The notes under the pieces were generated by a model that worked only from the letters and a program-made list of their open reading frames with translations, made no database searches and was not told the origin of the DNA. The translations under genes and the position numbers were made by a program. From contig NZ_CP040748.1 in the NCBI RefSeq assembly GCF_006007965.1, positions 930,001 through 994,000 on the forward strand: a stretch of 64,000 nucleotides of DNA, given 5' to 3'. This document shows, piece after piece, positions 8,467 through 16,280 of the stretch (position 1 is its first letter; every line of letters starts with the position of its first letter). Source of the stretch: Nocardioides jishulii (GTDB lineage: Bacteria > Actinomycetota > Actinomycetes > Propionibacteriales > Nocardioidaceae).

Positions 8467-8580
8467 TGTCACGAGAACTGATGCGAAGCCCCGGCTGGTC
8501 AGTCGGCAACCCTCCACTGCGGCGGGGTGCCCCGGGTGATGACACGGTCCCTCCGCAACCGCGGACGGGCAAGCGCAGAC
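8467..8580 (+). promoter_or_regulatory. SAM-IV riboswitch
   Basis: The leader reads like the SAM-IV consensus: GTCACGAG, then AAGCCCCGGCT with a short stem, then GTCGGCAACCCTCC, CGGCGGGGTGCCCCGGGTGATGAC and the downstream GGGCAAGCGC pseudoknot element. P1 pairs TGTCA (8467-8471) with TGACA (8540-8544). Small hairpins (GACCC/GGGTC and GGTCC/GGACC) lie between the aptamer and the ribosome site at about 8600, which suggests control of translation. SAM-IV is an actinobacterial SAM sensor that normally turns off sulfur-amino-acid genes when SAM is plentiful. Confidence 0.93.
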
Positions 8581-8610
8581 CCTGCGGGGTCCCCGGACCT
8601 GGGAGAGAGC

Positions 8611-9951
8611 ATGTCCCTTCACGCCACACTGGACGAGCGCCCGCTGCCTGCGGTCGCGTCGCTCCCGCCGCTCGCCGAGCTTGTCGGCTCCGACCTCGTG
8701 AGCCCGTTGGTCACCGGTGGTGCGGTGCGCTACGTCAACCTCGACCTGGCGGCCAGCGCCCCCGCGCTCCGCGCCGTGGTCGACCGGGTGACGGAGTTCC
8801 TTCCCTACTGCTCCAGCGTGCACCGGGGCTCGGGCTATGCGTCCATGGTCAGCACGTCGGCCTACGAGACGTCGCGGCGCGTGATCGCTGCCTTCGTGGG
8901 CGCCCGGCCCGACGACGTGGTCCAGGTCGTACGCAACACGACGGACGCGTTCAACCTGCTGGCCGCCGTCGTGCCCGGTGAGGTCGTCCACCTCGACCTT
9001 GAGCACCATGCCAACCTGCTGCCCTGGCAGGCGAGGGGGGCGCGCGGCGTCGAGGCGCGCGAGACGCTCGAGGAGACGTTGTCCGCCCTCGAGCTCGAGC
9101 TGCTCGCGGCCCCCGCGGCGCTGCTGGCGGTCACCGGCGCCTCGAACGTCACGGGTGAGCTCCTGCCGGTGCAACGCCTCGCCGCCCTCGCGCACCGTCA
9201 CGGGGCGCGGATCGCCGTCGACGCGGCGCAGTGGGCCCCCCATCGTCGGATCGACGTGGCCGGCCTGGGCGTCGACTACCTGGCCCTCTCTGGCCACAAG
9301 CTGTACGCCCCCTACGGGGCCGGAGTCCTGGTGGGTCGACGGGACTGGTTGGACGCGGCCGCGCCCCACCTGCTCGGCGGGGGCGCGGTGCGTGAGGTGT
9401 CGCTGGGGGGTGTCACCTGGGCTGCTGCGCCTGCGCGCCACGAGGCCGGCACGCCCAACGTCGTCGGCGCGGTGGCCCTCGCCGCCGCCTGCGAGGTGAT
9501 CGGGAGCCTGCCCGACGGCGCGCTCGAGCGCCACGAGGGTCTCCTGCGCGAGCGGCTCGTCGCCGGGCTCGACGCTGTCGCCGGGGTGCGGCGCCTGGAG
9601 CTGTGGCCCGGTGAGGCGGAGGCCATCGGCGTCGTCACGTTCGGCGTCGACGGTCACTCCGCCGAGGCCGTGGCGCACTACCTCTCCGCCGAGTGGGGGA
9701 TCGGGGTCCGCGACGGACGCTTCTGCGCGCACCCGTTGCTGCAACGTCTCAACGGTGGTCGCACCGCCGTCCGGGCCAGCCTCGGCCTGGGCTCGTCGAG
9801 CGAGGACGTGGACCGGCTCGTGGAGGCCCTGCGCCACCTCGTCGACCACGGGCCGACTGCGGCGTACGGCAGTGACCACCTTCCTGACCCGGACCCGCGA
9901 CCGTTGCCGGCGTGGGCGCGCTGGTCGGGGCCACCTCGCGCCTGCAGCTGA
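8611..9951 (+). CDS. SufS/Csd-like class V PLP enzyme under SAM-IV control
   Basis: 446-aa fold-type I PLP enzyme of the cysteine desulfurase/class V aminotransferase group. The Schiff-base Lys is K230 in ALSGHKLYAPYG; the PLP-phosphate and ring contacts are in VTGASNVTGE and AVDAAQW. C372 in VRDGRFCAHPLLQR sits where SufS-type desulfurases carry the catalytic Cys (RxGxxCA). It would thus remove sulfur from cysteine or a related thiol, such as cystine or a cysteine conjugate. There are no suf genes next to it, so it is probably catabolic rather than an iron-sulfur assembly enzyme (inference). The ATG at 8611 follows GGGAGAGAG and lies just after the riboswitch. Confidence 0.85.
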   Translation: MSLHATLDERPLPAVASLPPLAELVGSDLVSPLVTGGAVRYVNLDLAASAPALRAVVDRVTEFLPYCSSVHRGSGYASMVSTSAYETSRRVIAAFVGARPDDVVQVVRNTTDAFNLLAAVVPGEVVHLDLEHHANLLPWQARGARGVEARETLEETLSALELELLAAPAALLAVTGASNVTGELLPVQRLAALAHRHGARIAVDAAQWAPHRRIDVAGLGVDYLALSGHKLYAPYGAGVLVGRRDWLDAAAPHLLGGGAVREVSLGGVTWAAAPARHEAGTPNVVGAVALAAACEVIGSLPDGALERHEGLLRERLVAGLDAVAGVRRLELWPGEAEAIGVVTFGVDGHSAEAVAHYLSAEWGIGVRDGRFCAHPLLQRLNGGRTAVRASLGLGSSSEDVDRLVEALRHLVDHGPTAAYGSDHLPDPDPRPLPAWARWSGPPRACS

Positions 9952-10051
9952 CGCCCGGCACTGCGGCTGACGCCTCGGCGCTCCGGACCGGTCGTCCGGT
10001 GCGCCCTCAAAGAACAGTTCTTCAATCGAATTAATAGACAGGAACAGTCCA

Positions 10052-11479
10052 GTGGAGTGGCAGAATCTCGCGACGCTCGCCGTGGTGGCAGTCGTCTTCC
10101 TCGGAATCCGCCTGCTGCGCCGGCGCGGGGTCAACTTCAGTCTCCTCACGCTGCTCGCCCTGGTGGCGGGCATCCCGATCGGCCTCGTCGCCGGGCAGCA
10201 CGCCGACTGGGTCGAGCCGATCGGACGCATCTACGTCAACGTGCTGCTCGCCTCGGTCGCGCCGCTCGTCGTGGTCGCGATCGTCTCCAGCATCACGGCG
10301 CTGGGTGACGTCGCCAAGCTCCGCACCATCGGCCTGCGGTCGGTGGCCTGGTTGCTGCTCAGCAACGCCATCGGCGTCGCCCTGGCGCTGGGCCTCGGCC
10401 TGGCTGTCGGCACCGGCCTCGGCGTCGACGAGGAGCTCGGGGGAGAGGAGCTCTCGGTCCTGGAGAACTCCGTGCAGGACTTCGGCGAGGTCGTGGTCAA
10501 CTTCTTCCCCGTCAACATCGTGGGCGACCTGGCGGGCAACAAGATCATCCCGATCATCCTGGTCTCGGTGGTGCTCTCGGTCGCCTACCTCTCGCTGGCC
10601 GAGCGCGACTCCCGCTCGGTCCGCCCCTTCCGGGACGGCGTCGAAGCCCTCAAGCTCGTCATCTTCAAGGCCGTGGGCATGGTCATCGGCCTCACGCCCT
10701 ACGCGATCGTGGCGCTCACCGTGACCGTGGTGTCCACCACCGCCGACCTCCAGGACAAGTTCTGGTCGCTCATCGGACTGCTCGCCCTGACCTGGGGCAC
10801 CTGCTTCGCCCACATGTGGCTGGTCAACGGTGTCCTCCTGCGCGTCTTCGCGGACGTCTCACCGCTTGCCTTCTTCCGCAAGGTCCTGCCGGCACAGCTG
10901 ACCGCCTTCTCGACGCAGAGCAGCGTCGGCACGCTGCCGGTGACGACCGACGTCCTCACCCGTCGGGTCGGCGTCCACCCGGAGGTCGCCCACTTCACTG
11001 CACCGCTGGGCACCACGATCGGGATGCCCGGATGCGCCGGGATCTGGCCCCTGCTGATCGCCGTGTGGGGGATCAACGCCTACGGGATCCCCTACACGAC
11101 CCAGGACTACCTGGTGCTGGCGCTCCTGGGGGTCGTGGTCTCGGTCGGGACCGCCGGAGTTCCGGGTGCGGCCACGGTCGCGGCCGTGACCGTCTTCGCT
11201 GCCGCCGGCCTGCCGCTGGAGTTCGTGGCCGTGACCCTGCCGATCAGCACGATCGCCGACATGGCGCGTACCGCCACCAACGTCACCGCAGCCGCGGTGA
11301 GCGCCACGGTCGTGGCCCGTCAGACCGGCCTCCTCGACGACGAGATCTTCGAGGGTCGGGCGGAGTTCGACCCGGCGGCCCACGCCAGCGCCACCGTCGA
11401 GGACGGCGCCGGTGACACCGCGTACGACGTCGCCGTCAGCACGCCGGAAGCGGGGCGCCACCGCGTCCCGGCGACCTGA
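10052..11479 (+). CDS. DAACS-family symporter, probable L-cystine importer (TcyP-like)
   Basis: 475-aa sodium/proton:dicarboxylate-type symporter. It has 8-10 hydrophobic spans and the HP1 signature TAFSTQSSVGTLPVTT. The serine-rich HP1 loop with SSVGTLP and the HP2-like segment GVPGAATVAAVTVF resemble TcyP-type cystine carriers more than glutamate carriers, where the loop is SSSATLP (recall). NVTAAAVSATVVAR replaces the usual NVxGD motif. It starts at a GTG 100 nt after the SufS-like gene with AGGA upstream. The SAM-IV leader supports a sulfur-containing substrate. Confidence 0.8.
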   Translation: MEWQNLATLAVVAVVFLGIRLLRRRGVNFSLLTLLALVAGIPIGLVAGQHADWVEPIGRIYVNVLLASVAPLVVVAIVSSITALGDVAKLRTIGLRSVAWLLLSNAIGVALALGLGLAVGTGLGVDEELGGEELSVLENSVQDFGEVVVNFFPVNIVGDLAGNKIIPIILVSVVLSVAYLSLAERDSRSVRPFRDGVEALKLVIFKAVGMVIGLTPYAIVALTVTVVSTTADLQDKFWSLIGLLALTWGTCFAHMWLVNGVLLRVFADVSPLAFFRKVLPAQLTAFSTQSSVGTLPVTTDVLTRRVGVHPEVAHFTAPLGTTIGMPGCAGIWPLLIAVWGINAYGIPYTTQDYLVLALLGVVVSVGTAGVPGAATVAAVTVFAAAGLPLEFVAVTLPISTIADMARTATNVTAAAVSATVVARQTGLLDDEIFEGRAEFDPAAHASATVEDGAGDTAYDVAVSTPEAGRHRVPAT

Positions 11480-11522
11480 GTCTCCCCGCATCGCCGCATC
11501 CACTCCTCACGGAAGGCCAACC

Positions 11523-12329
11523 ATGAAGAAGATCCTCACCACCTCACTGACGTCGCTGGGCGTACTGGCGGGCAGCGTGCTCCTCGCCCCCATCGCGCAC
11601 GCGATCACCAACCCCGCCTCGAACCCCCACCCGATCGTCGTCAAGGGCGACGACGGACGGACGTACGAGGACGGGCGTGACACCCTCCCCGGCTACGACG
11701 ACGAGGAGTGCTCCTACATCCCCGGGGCCTGGTTCGACTTCGACAACAACCGCGTCAACTACGCCGACGGACAGTCGATCCCGTGGACCGAGTGGGAGCG
11801 CATCCCCGGCTACAAGCAGTGGCAGGCGAAGCAGAAGGAGAAGAAGGAGGAGACCCCGGCGCCGAGCGGCGGCTCCTCCTCGGGCTCGACCGGCAAGACC
11901 GGTGGCTCCTCCTCGGGCAAGAGCGGCGGGTCCTCCCAGGGCAAGTCCGGCTCCTCGGGGTCCAGCCCGTCCGGCACCTCGGGCACCGGCTCCGCAGGTC
12001 AGCCCAGCGGTGGGACCGGCAGCTCCGACGCCGCCACCGGCACCGCCACCGACGACCCCACGGTCGGCACCACGACGGACGAGTCGGGCGAGCCCGGCGA
12101 GAAGCGTGCCAAGCGTAAGGGCGCCTCCGAGGCCGAAGCCGCCGACGAGTCCGTGGAGACGGTCGACGGGACGTTCGTCGCTGCCACCGCCGACGACGAC
12201 ACCCAGGCAGCGGCGCAGTCCGGCAACGGCTCCGGGCTCGTCATCCTCGCCAGCCTGCTCGTGGGCGGCCTGGCCCTGGTGGGCGGCTACGGCGTCTTCG
12301 GCCGCCGCCGTCGCCAGAAGACCTCCTGA
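11523..12329 (+). CDS. Secreted, C-terminally membrane-anchored protein of unknown function
   Basis: 268 aa. A signal peptide ends at about residue 27 (APIAHA). A short folded region (30-105) contains YDDEECSYIPGAWFDFDNN. A long Gly/Ser/Thr/Lys low-complexity linker (about 110-235) follows, and then one membrane span (GLVILASLLVGGLALVGG) and a GRRRRQK tail. This architecture resembles a cell-wall-spanning stalk, but there is no LPXTG motif before the span. It has one Cys and only the initiator Met. The gene is 43 nt after the symporter and has GGAAGG upstream. I do not recognise the folded domain. By context it belongs to the SAM-IV unit. Confidence 0.75.
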   Translation: MKKILTTSLTSLGVLAGSVLLAPIAHAITNPASNPHPIVVKGDDGRTYEDGRDTLPGYDDEECSYIPGAWFDFDNNRVNYADGQSIPWTEWERIPGYKQWQAKQKEKKEETPAPSGGSSSGSTGKTGGSSSGKSGGSSQGKSGSSGSSPSGTSGTGSAGQPSGGTGSSDAATGTATDDPTVGTTTDESGEPGEKRAKRKGASEAEAADESVETVDGTFVAATADDDTQAAAQSGNGSGLVILASLLVGGLALVGGYGVFGRRRRQKTS

Positions 12330-12377
12330 CGTTCCGCACCTTGCATCCGCCCATCACACGAAGGAACAGCACCTGAG

Positions 12378-14546
12378 ATGAACGCACACTCAACCCGCCG
12401 TCGCCTCGCCGCGGCAGCCGCCGGGCTCGCCGTCGCCGTGAGTCCGTTGGCGGTGACCGGGCTCCAGGCCAGCGCCGCGCCGGCCCGCAACGCCCAGACC
12501 GCCGTGGACGAGACCTACCTCCAGGACACCCTGGGCCTCCCGACCACCACGATCGTGGAGACGGTGACCTACGACCGACTCCAGTGGCTGCTCCAGCAGC
12601 CGGGACAGTTCGCGTACGTCATCGGCTCGGTGACCGACGCCGGCTTCAAGGAGAAGGTCGTCCAGGCCGACGCGGCGGCACGGGCCGCCGGCGCCAGCCG
12701 GATCTACTGGTACGACCCCAACCTGTCGGGCCAGAGCGGCGTGAAGAACCTCAACACCCGCCAGCCCGAGGGGATCAACCTCGCCGAGGCCCCGCGTACG
12801 GTCTTCGGCAACACGTGGCGCAACCTCCTGGGCCAGCACCTCGGCAACGGGATCAAGTCGGTGCCGGCGGCCAGCGGCTCGTCGGTGACGATCACGCTCG
12901 ACGACGCCGTGGTCAACGACGCCCACGACCCGGCCTTCGACCACCGCACCGGGGCCACCGCGGCCATCGGCGCCGACGACGCCGTCTTCTTCGTCTACGA
13001 CAAGGACCACGAGGTCGGCGGTGCCGCCGACAAGATCGTGGACTGGGTGGCCTTGTCCGGGAGCGAGGACGTGGCCGCCGGCGTCACCGCGGCCGTGGGC
13101 GCGGTCGGTGGCGGCGCTGCCATCGACCAGCTCAGCCAGTTCCAGTGGTGGAAGTCGACCACGAACGCCAAGCACGACCTGGCCAACCCGGACGACGCCC
13201 GCTACGGGGGCGACATCCTGACGGACGCCGACGGTGCGGACGGCTGGCGCGTGGAGCAGGTCACCTACCCCGAGCTGCTGCACCTGCTGAACCTCAAGGA
13301 CGCCGCGGCGTCGAAGAGCTTCGTGCTCCTCTTCGGTGGCACGTGGTGCCCCAACACCCGCGCCGTCATCAAGGACGTCAACGCCCAGGCGCAGGCCAAC
13401 GGCGTGCGCAAGGTCTACAACTTCGACCTGGTCCTCGACGGGGCCACGGTCAACGGTGCCAACGCCGGTGCCAACCCGCTCCACGTGCGTGACAACGCCA
13501 ACCGCGAGGGCGTCAACAACTTCCGTCCCTCGTACCTCTACGGCGACGTGGTGCGGAGCCACTTCCGCAACGTGGTCACCGAGTACGACCCCAACTCCGG
13601 CAACCGGGTCGCCTACTACCCGAACGGCGACCTGACCGCCTTCCCCGACGTGGTCCGCAAGATCCAGGTGCCGTTCCTGATCAACTACGAGCGGGGGACC
13701 GGGGCCACCCCGTCCACCAATGCGGTCAAGCGTCAGTGGATCCAGCAGGACACCGACGCCTCGACCGGCCTGCCGACCTTCAAGGAGTACATGTCGCAGT
13801 GGTGGTTCACCCACCCCTCCGCACAGCTGGGCCTCAACTTCGCGATCCCCGCCGACGAGTCGACGCTGACGCCTGCCCAGGCGCAGCAACTGGCCCAGGC
13901 CCGCGCCCAGGTTGACTTCGGCCGTGACGCGTTGTCGAAGCTCGAGAAGTACTTCGGTGGCCTGCCGGGCGCCGTCGTGGCTCGACGCACCGTCACCGCC
14001 CCGGCCGTGGCGTACGGCAAGCGCGCGACGGTCACCGTCGCGCTCGAGAACGACCACGGACGCATCCCGTCCGGTCCGGTCACGCTCACCGTGGGCGGCA
14101 AGACGTACACCCGCGTGATCGAGTCCAACGCTGCCTCGTTCACGCTCGACACGCTCGTGCCCGGGGCGTACGACTGGACCCTCACCTACGCCGGTGACGA
14201 CCAGGTCGTCGGCTTCACCGAGAAGGGCAAGCTCAGCGTCACCAAGGGCAAGGTCACCTCGACCAAGGCCAAGGTCGTCAAGGCGCCGACCAGCAAGAAG
14301 GCGGGCAGCTACAAGGTCACCGTCGCCACCCCGGCCGGCCTCGCCAAGGCCGCGGGCAAGGTGACCGTGACGCTCACCAAGGGCAAGACGAAGCGCGCCT
14401 TGACCGGCACGCTCAAGTCGGGTGCGGTCACCGTCACGATCCCCAAGCTCGCGAAGGGGACGTGGAAGGTCGCGCTCGCGTACGCCGGTGACGCGCGGTA
14501 CGCCGCCGCCAGCGCTGCGGGCGCCAAGGTCGTGGTCAAGAAGTAG
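12378..14546 (+). CDS. Large secreted thioredoxin-like protein
   Basis: 722 aa. The signal peptide is residues 1-33 (ends QASAA). Residues about 50-200 look like a thioredoxin fold without cysteine (FAYVIGSVTDAGFKEKV). Residues about 290-480 are a second thioredoxin-like domain with FGGTWCPNTRAVI, where C324 is the only Cys in the protein, so the usual CxxC is reduced to CPNT. Residues about 535-722 are two Ig-like beta domains, the second very rich in Lys and Thr. It has no membrane anchor. It lies 48 nt after the preceding gene and ends at a strong terminator. The role is unknown; binding of an extracellular thiol, disulfide or methionine-rich partner is my inference. Confidence 0.75.
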   Translation: MNAHSTRRRLAAAAAGLAVAVSPLAVTGLQASAAPARNAQTAVDETYLQDTLGLPTTTIVETVTYDRLQWLLQQPGQFAYVIGSVTDAGFKEKVVQADAAARAAGASRIYWYDPNLSGQSGVKNLNTRQPEGINLAEAPRTVFGNTWRNLLGQHLGNGIKSVPAASGSSVTITLDDAVVNDAHDPAFDHRTGATAAIGADDAVFFVYDKDHEVGGAADKIVDWVALSGSEDVAAGVTAAVGAVGGGAAIDQLSQFQWWKSTTNAKHDLANPDDARYGGDILTDADGADGWRVEQVTYPELLHLLNLKDAAASKSFVLLFGGTWCPNTRAVIKDVNAQAQANGVRKVYNFDLVLDGATVNGANAGANPLHVRDNANREGVNNFRPSYLYGDVVRSHFRNVVTEYDPNSGNRVAYYPNGDLTAFPDVVRKIQVPFLINYERGTGATPSTNAVKRQWIQQDTDASTGLPTFKEYMSQWWFTHPSAQLGLNFAIPADESTLTPAQAQQLAQARAQVDFGRDALSKLEKYFGGLPGAVVARRTVTAPAVAYGKRATVTVALENDHGRIPSGPVTLTVGGKTYTRVIESNAASFTLDTLVPGAYDWTLTYAGDDQVVGFTEKGKLSVTKGKVTSTKAKVVKAPTSKKAGSYKVTVATPAGLAKAAGKVTVTLTKGKTKRALTGTLKSGAVTVTIPKLAKGTWKVALAYAGDARYAAASAAGAKVVVKK

Positions 14547-14568
14547 TGCCACTGCCGTGGTGAGGAGG

Positions 14569-14597
14569 AGGCCCCAGTCGCTCGGCGACTGGGGCCT
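14569..14597 (+). terminator. Terminator of the SAM-IV unit
   Basis: Perfect hairpin AGGCCCCAGTCGC / GCGACTGGGGCCT with a 3-nt loop, followed by TTCTGCCT, 22 nt after the stop of the thioredoxin-like gene. Confidence 0.85.
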
Positions 14598-14612
14598 TCT
14601 GCCTCGTACGGG

Positions 14613-14686
14613 TGCCCCCGGCAGGATTCGAACCTGCGACCGGCGGATTAGAAGGCCGCTGCTCTATCCAGCTGAGCTACGGAGGC
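14613..14686 (-). tRNA. tRNA-Arg (TCT)
   Basis: Complete cloverleaf on the minus strand with acceptor GCCTCCG/CGGGGGC, D stem GCTC/GAGC and T loop TTCGAAT. The anticodon loop CTTCTAA gives anticodon TCT. The 31-39 pair is a C-U mismatch. The discriminator is A; the 3' CCA is not encoded (CCC follows). Confidence 0.94.
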
Positions 14687-14932
14687 GGCGGGTCGGAAGA
14701 ACAGTCGGAACAAACATCGGGACAACTCCCGTGCAGTTCAGCCCGTCCGGCCTAAGAACCCGAGCGGAGTCTAACTGCTGACGCTGGCCCGGACCCGTCT
14801 GGTTGAGCGCCGAACTGGCGGACCGAGAATCAGGTCGCGGTCCTGGGATTGCGGCGCCCGCACGCTGGCGCGAATACCCCTGAGCGATTGGTGCCCTGGG
14901 GTGCGCCTGGTCCCTCAAGGAGCTTGCCCCTG

Positions 14933-15240
14933 ATGACCAACCGTCTTCGTCGCGTACTCACTGCTGTCGTCGCGGTCTGCACACTTCTCGTCATCGCTGT
15001 TGCAGCCGGGGGGGCTTCTCCCGTTGGACCCGGGACCGAAGAAGGAGCAGGAGCACGAGCCCGTTCTGTACGGCAGGCCGACCGGGTCGATGTGCCACAA
15101 GCCGCGCGGCGCGCCGGACCGCACGGGGAACTCCCCGCAGGGTGTGAAGAGGGCGGCAGTCGGCGGGTTCAACCAGATCGACCTCGACCTGAACATGACG
15201 AAGGACGGCCACCAGAAACGGCCGTTCAGCGCCTGTTGCG
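14933..15240 (+). pseudogene. Decayed secreted glycerophosphodiester phosphodiesterase-like gene
   Basis: A signal-peptide start (MTNRLRRVLTAVVAVCTLL) at 14933 is followed, one base out of frame, by a stretch containing CHKPRGAPDRTGNSPQGVKR and FNQIDLDLNMTKDGH. This resembles the GDPD core in which H-R, an E-N-T/S and an E-x-D...TKDG motif follow each other. The frame change falls at a run of seven G at 15008-15014. The similarity stops right after TKDGH at about 15210, where the reverse-strand small gene begins, so the 3' part of the domain is gone. Homology is judged by eye only; a sequencing error could explain the frameshift but not the truncation. Confidence 0.45.
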
Positions 15241-15477
15241 GGGATGCTGGCGAGCCACCCGCTCGTTGCCGTGCCGGTAGTTCCCGGTCCACCGGGCCAT
15301 GACCAGCTGGGGATCGTCCTCGACCTCGGCGAGGAACTCCGCGGCGCGGCCGCCTCGCAGCTTCGCCGCCACCCGGCCGTGGTGCGTGATGACCACGCTG
15401 CCGTCGGCGCGGCGGACGTACTCGAATCCCTCGGGAGAACCACCCACGTGCTGGATGCTAGTCCTTCGCCTGGCCAT
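15226..15477 (-). CDS. Small hypothetical protein (83 aa)
   Basis: Compact, basic protein starting MARRRTSIQHVGG, with EGFEYVRRADGSVVITHHGR and an Arg-rich tail. The pattern of short beta strands followed by a helix ending AEFLAEVEDDPQLVMARWTG looks like a folded domain, but I do not recognise a family. The ATG at 15477 is preferred; a GTG at 15516 would add 13 residues, and neither has a strong ribosome site. It overlaps the end of the decayed phosphodiesterase-like gene on the other strand. Confidence 0.5.
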   Translation of the reverse strand: MARRRTSIQHVGGSPEGFEYVRRADGSVVITHHGRVAAKLRGGRAAEFLAEVEDDPQLVMARWTGNYRHGNERVARQHPRNRR

Positions 15478-15528
15478 GACGCACAGGCTGTGAGGGACCG
15501 TCTTGGCTGACGTCACGCCCCACCCGGG

Positions 15529-16239
15529 TCAGGAAAGCTCGGGCGTCTCCGCAGCCTCGAGCTCGGCGAACGCTCCGCGCAGGGAATCGATCGAGCTGGC
15601 CACCTCGTCGAGGTTCGTCGAGTCGGCGACGACACCGGAGGTGGACACGGTCGCGGACAGCTCCAGCAGCTTCGTGTACACCTCCGCCACCTCAGCCACA
15701 GCGTGACGGAGCCGGTTGAGGACGTCGTCGCGGCGCTCACTCATGCGGGCGACGGAGGAGCCGACCTCGTTGTGCCGATTCGACCACTGCGCGGACACGG
15801 CCCGGCTGCGGGAGAGGGCGTCGTCGAGCAGGTCGACGGCCAGGGCCGCACGCACGGCACCGTCGTGAGCGTTCTCCGCAGCGACGAGCGCCTCGATCGC
15901 CTGGCTGGTCACGCCTTCGGCCATCTTGGAGCTTCGCAAGCCGCGCAGGTCAGCGATGTAGCCGTCGAGCGCGCCGACGAGATGGTTCTGCTCCGTGCCA
16001 CGCCGCAGCTGGGGCAGGTCCTTGCCGCGGGTCAGCTCCTCTGGTCCGTAACCCCCGGACAGGGCCGCGGTCACGGCGCCTGCACCCCACATGAGGGCAG
16101 CGACACCGGTCGCTACGAGGATCGGGATCCCCAGCGCCCACGCCACGCCGCCCCCCAGACCGCTGGCCAGCAGGACCCACGGTTCGCGGGCACCGTGGAG
16201 AACCAGCCGGGCCATGGTGGGCCGTCCGGGGTTGTTCAT
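15529..16239 (-). CDS. Membrane protein with C-terminal coiled coil, partner of the SBP-VWA protein
   Basis: 236 aa. After a short N-terminal tail come two close hydrophobic spans (about residues 20-60: PWVLLASGLGGGVAWALGI and LVATGVAALMWGAGAVTAA), a loop with GYGPEELTRGKDLPQLRRG, and then about 150 residues of Ala/Leu/Glu/Arg-rich helix with heptad character. No enzyme motif. It lies 41 nt after the SBP-VWA gene on the same strand and has GGGAAGGAA before its ATG. The likely role is a membrane partner of that protein; the family is unknown to me. Confidence 0.7.
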   Translation of the reverse strand: MNNPGRPTMARLVLHGAREPWVLLASGLGGGVAWALGIPILVATGVAALMWGAGAVTAALSGGYGPEELTRGKDLPQLRRGTEQNHLVGALDGYIADLRGLRSSKMAEGVTSQAIEALVAAENAHDGAVRAALAVDLLDDALSRSRAVSAQWSNRHNEVGSSVARMSERRDDVLNRLRHAVAEVAEVYTKLLELSATVSTSGVVADSTNLDEVASSIDSLRGAFAELEAAETPELS

Positions 16240-16280
16240 GAGCGGGTTCCTTCCCTCGTGCTCAACGTCTGCCTCACGCG

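Noticed and set aside
7396..10230. A 944-codon minus-strand frame running through the SufS-like gene.
   Set aside because: Only the 3' part from 7962 encodes a protein-like sequence (DUF2231); the rest is antisense to the SufS-like gene.
12390..14552. A 720-codon minus-strand frame opposite the secreted thioredoxin-like protein.
   Set aside because: It is low in motif content and is exactly the complement of a gene with a signal peptide and ribosome site.
15000..15302. A separate 100-aa gene in the third frame.
   Set aside because: It has no ribosome site and continues a signal peptide from another frame; it is better explained as a decayed phosphodiesterase-like gene.
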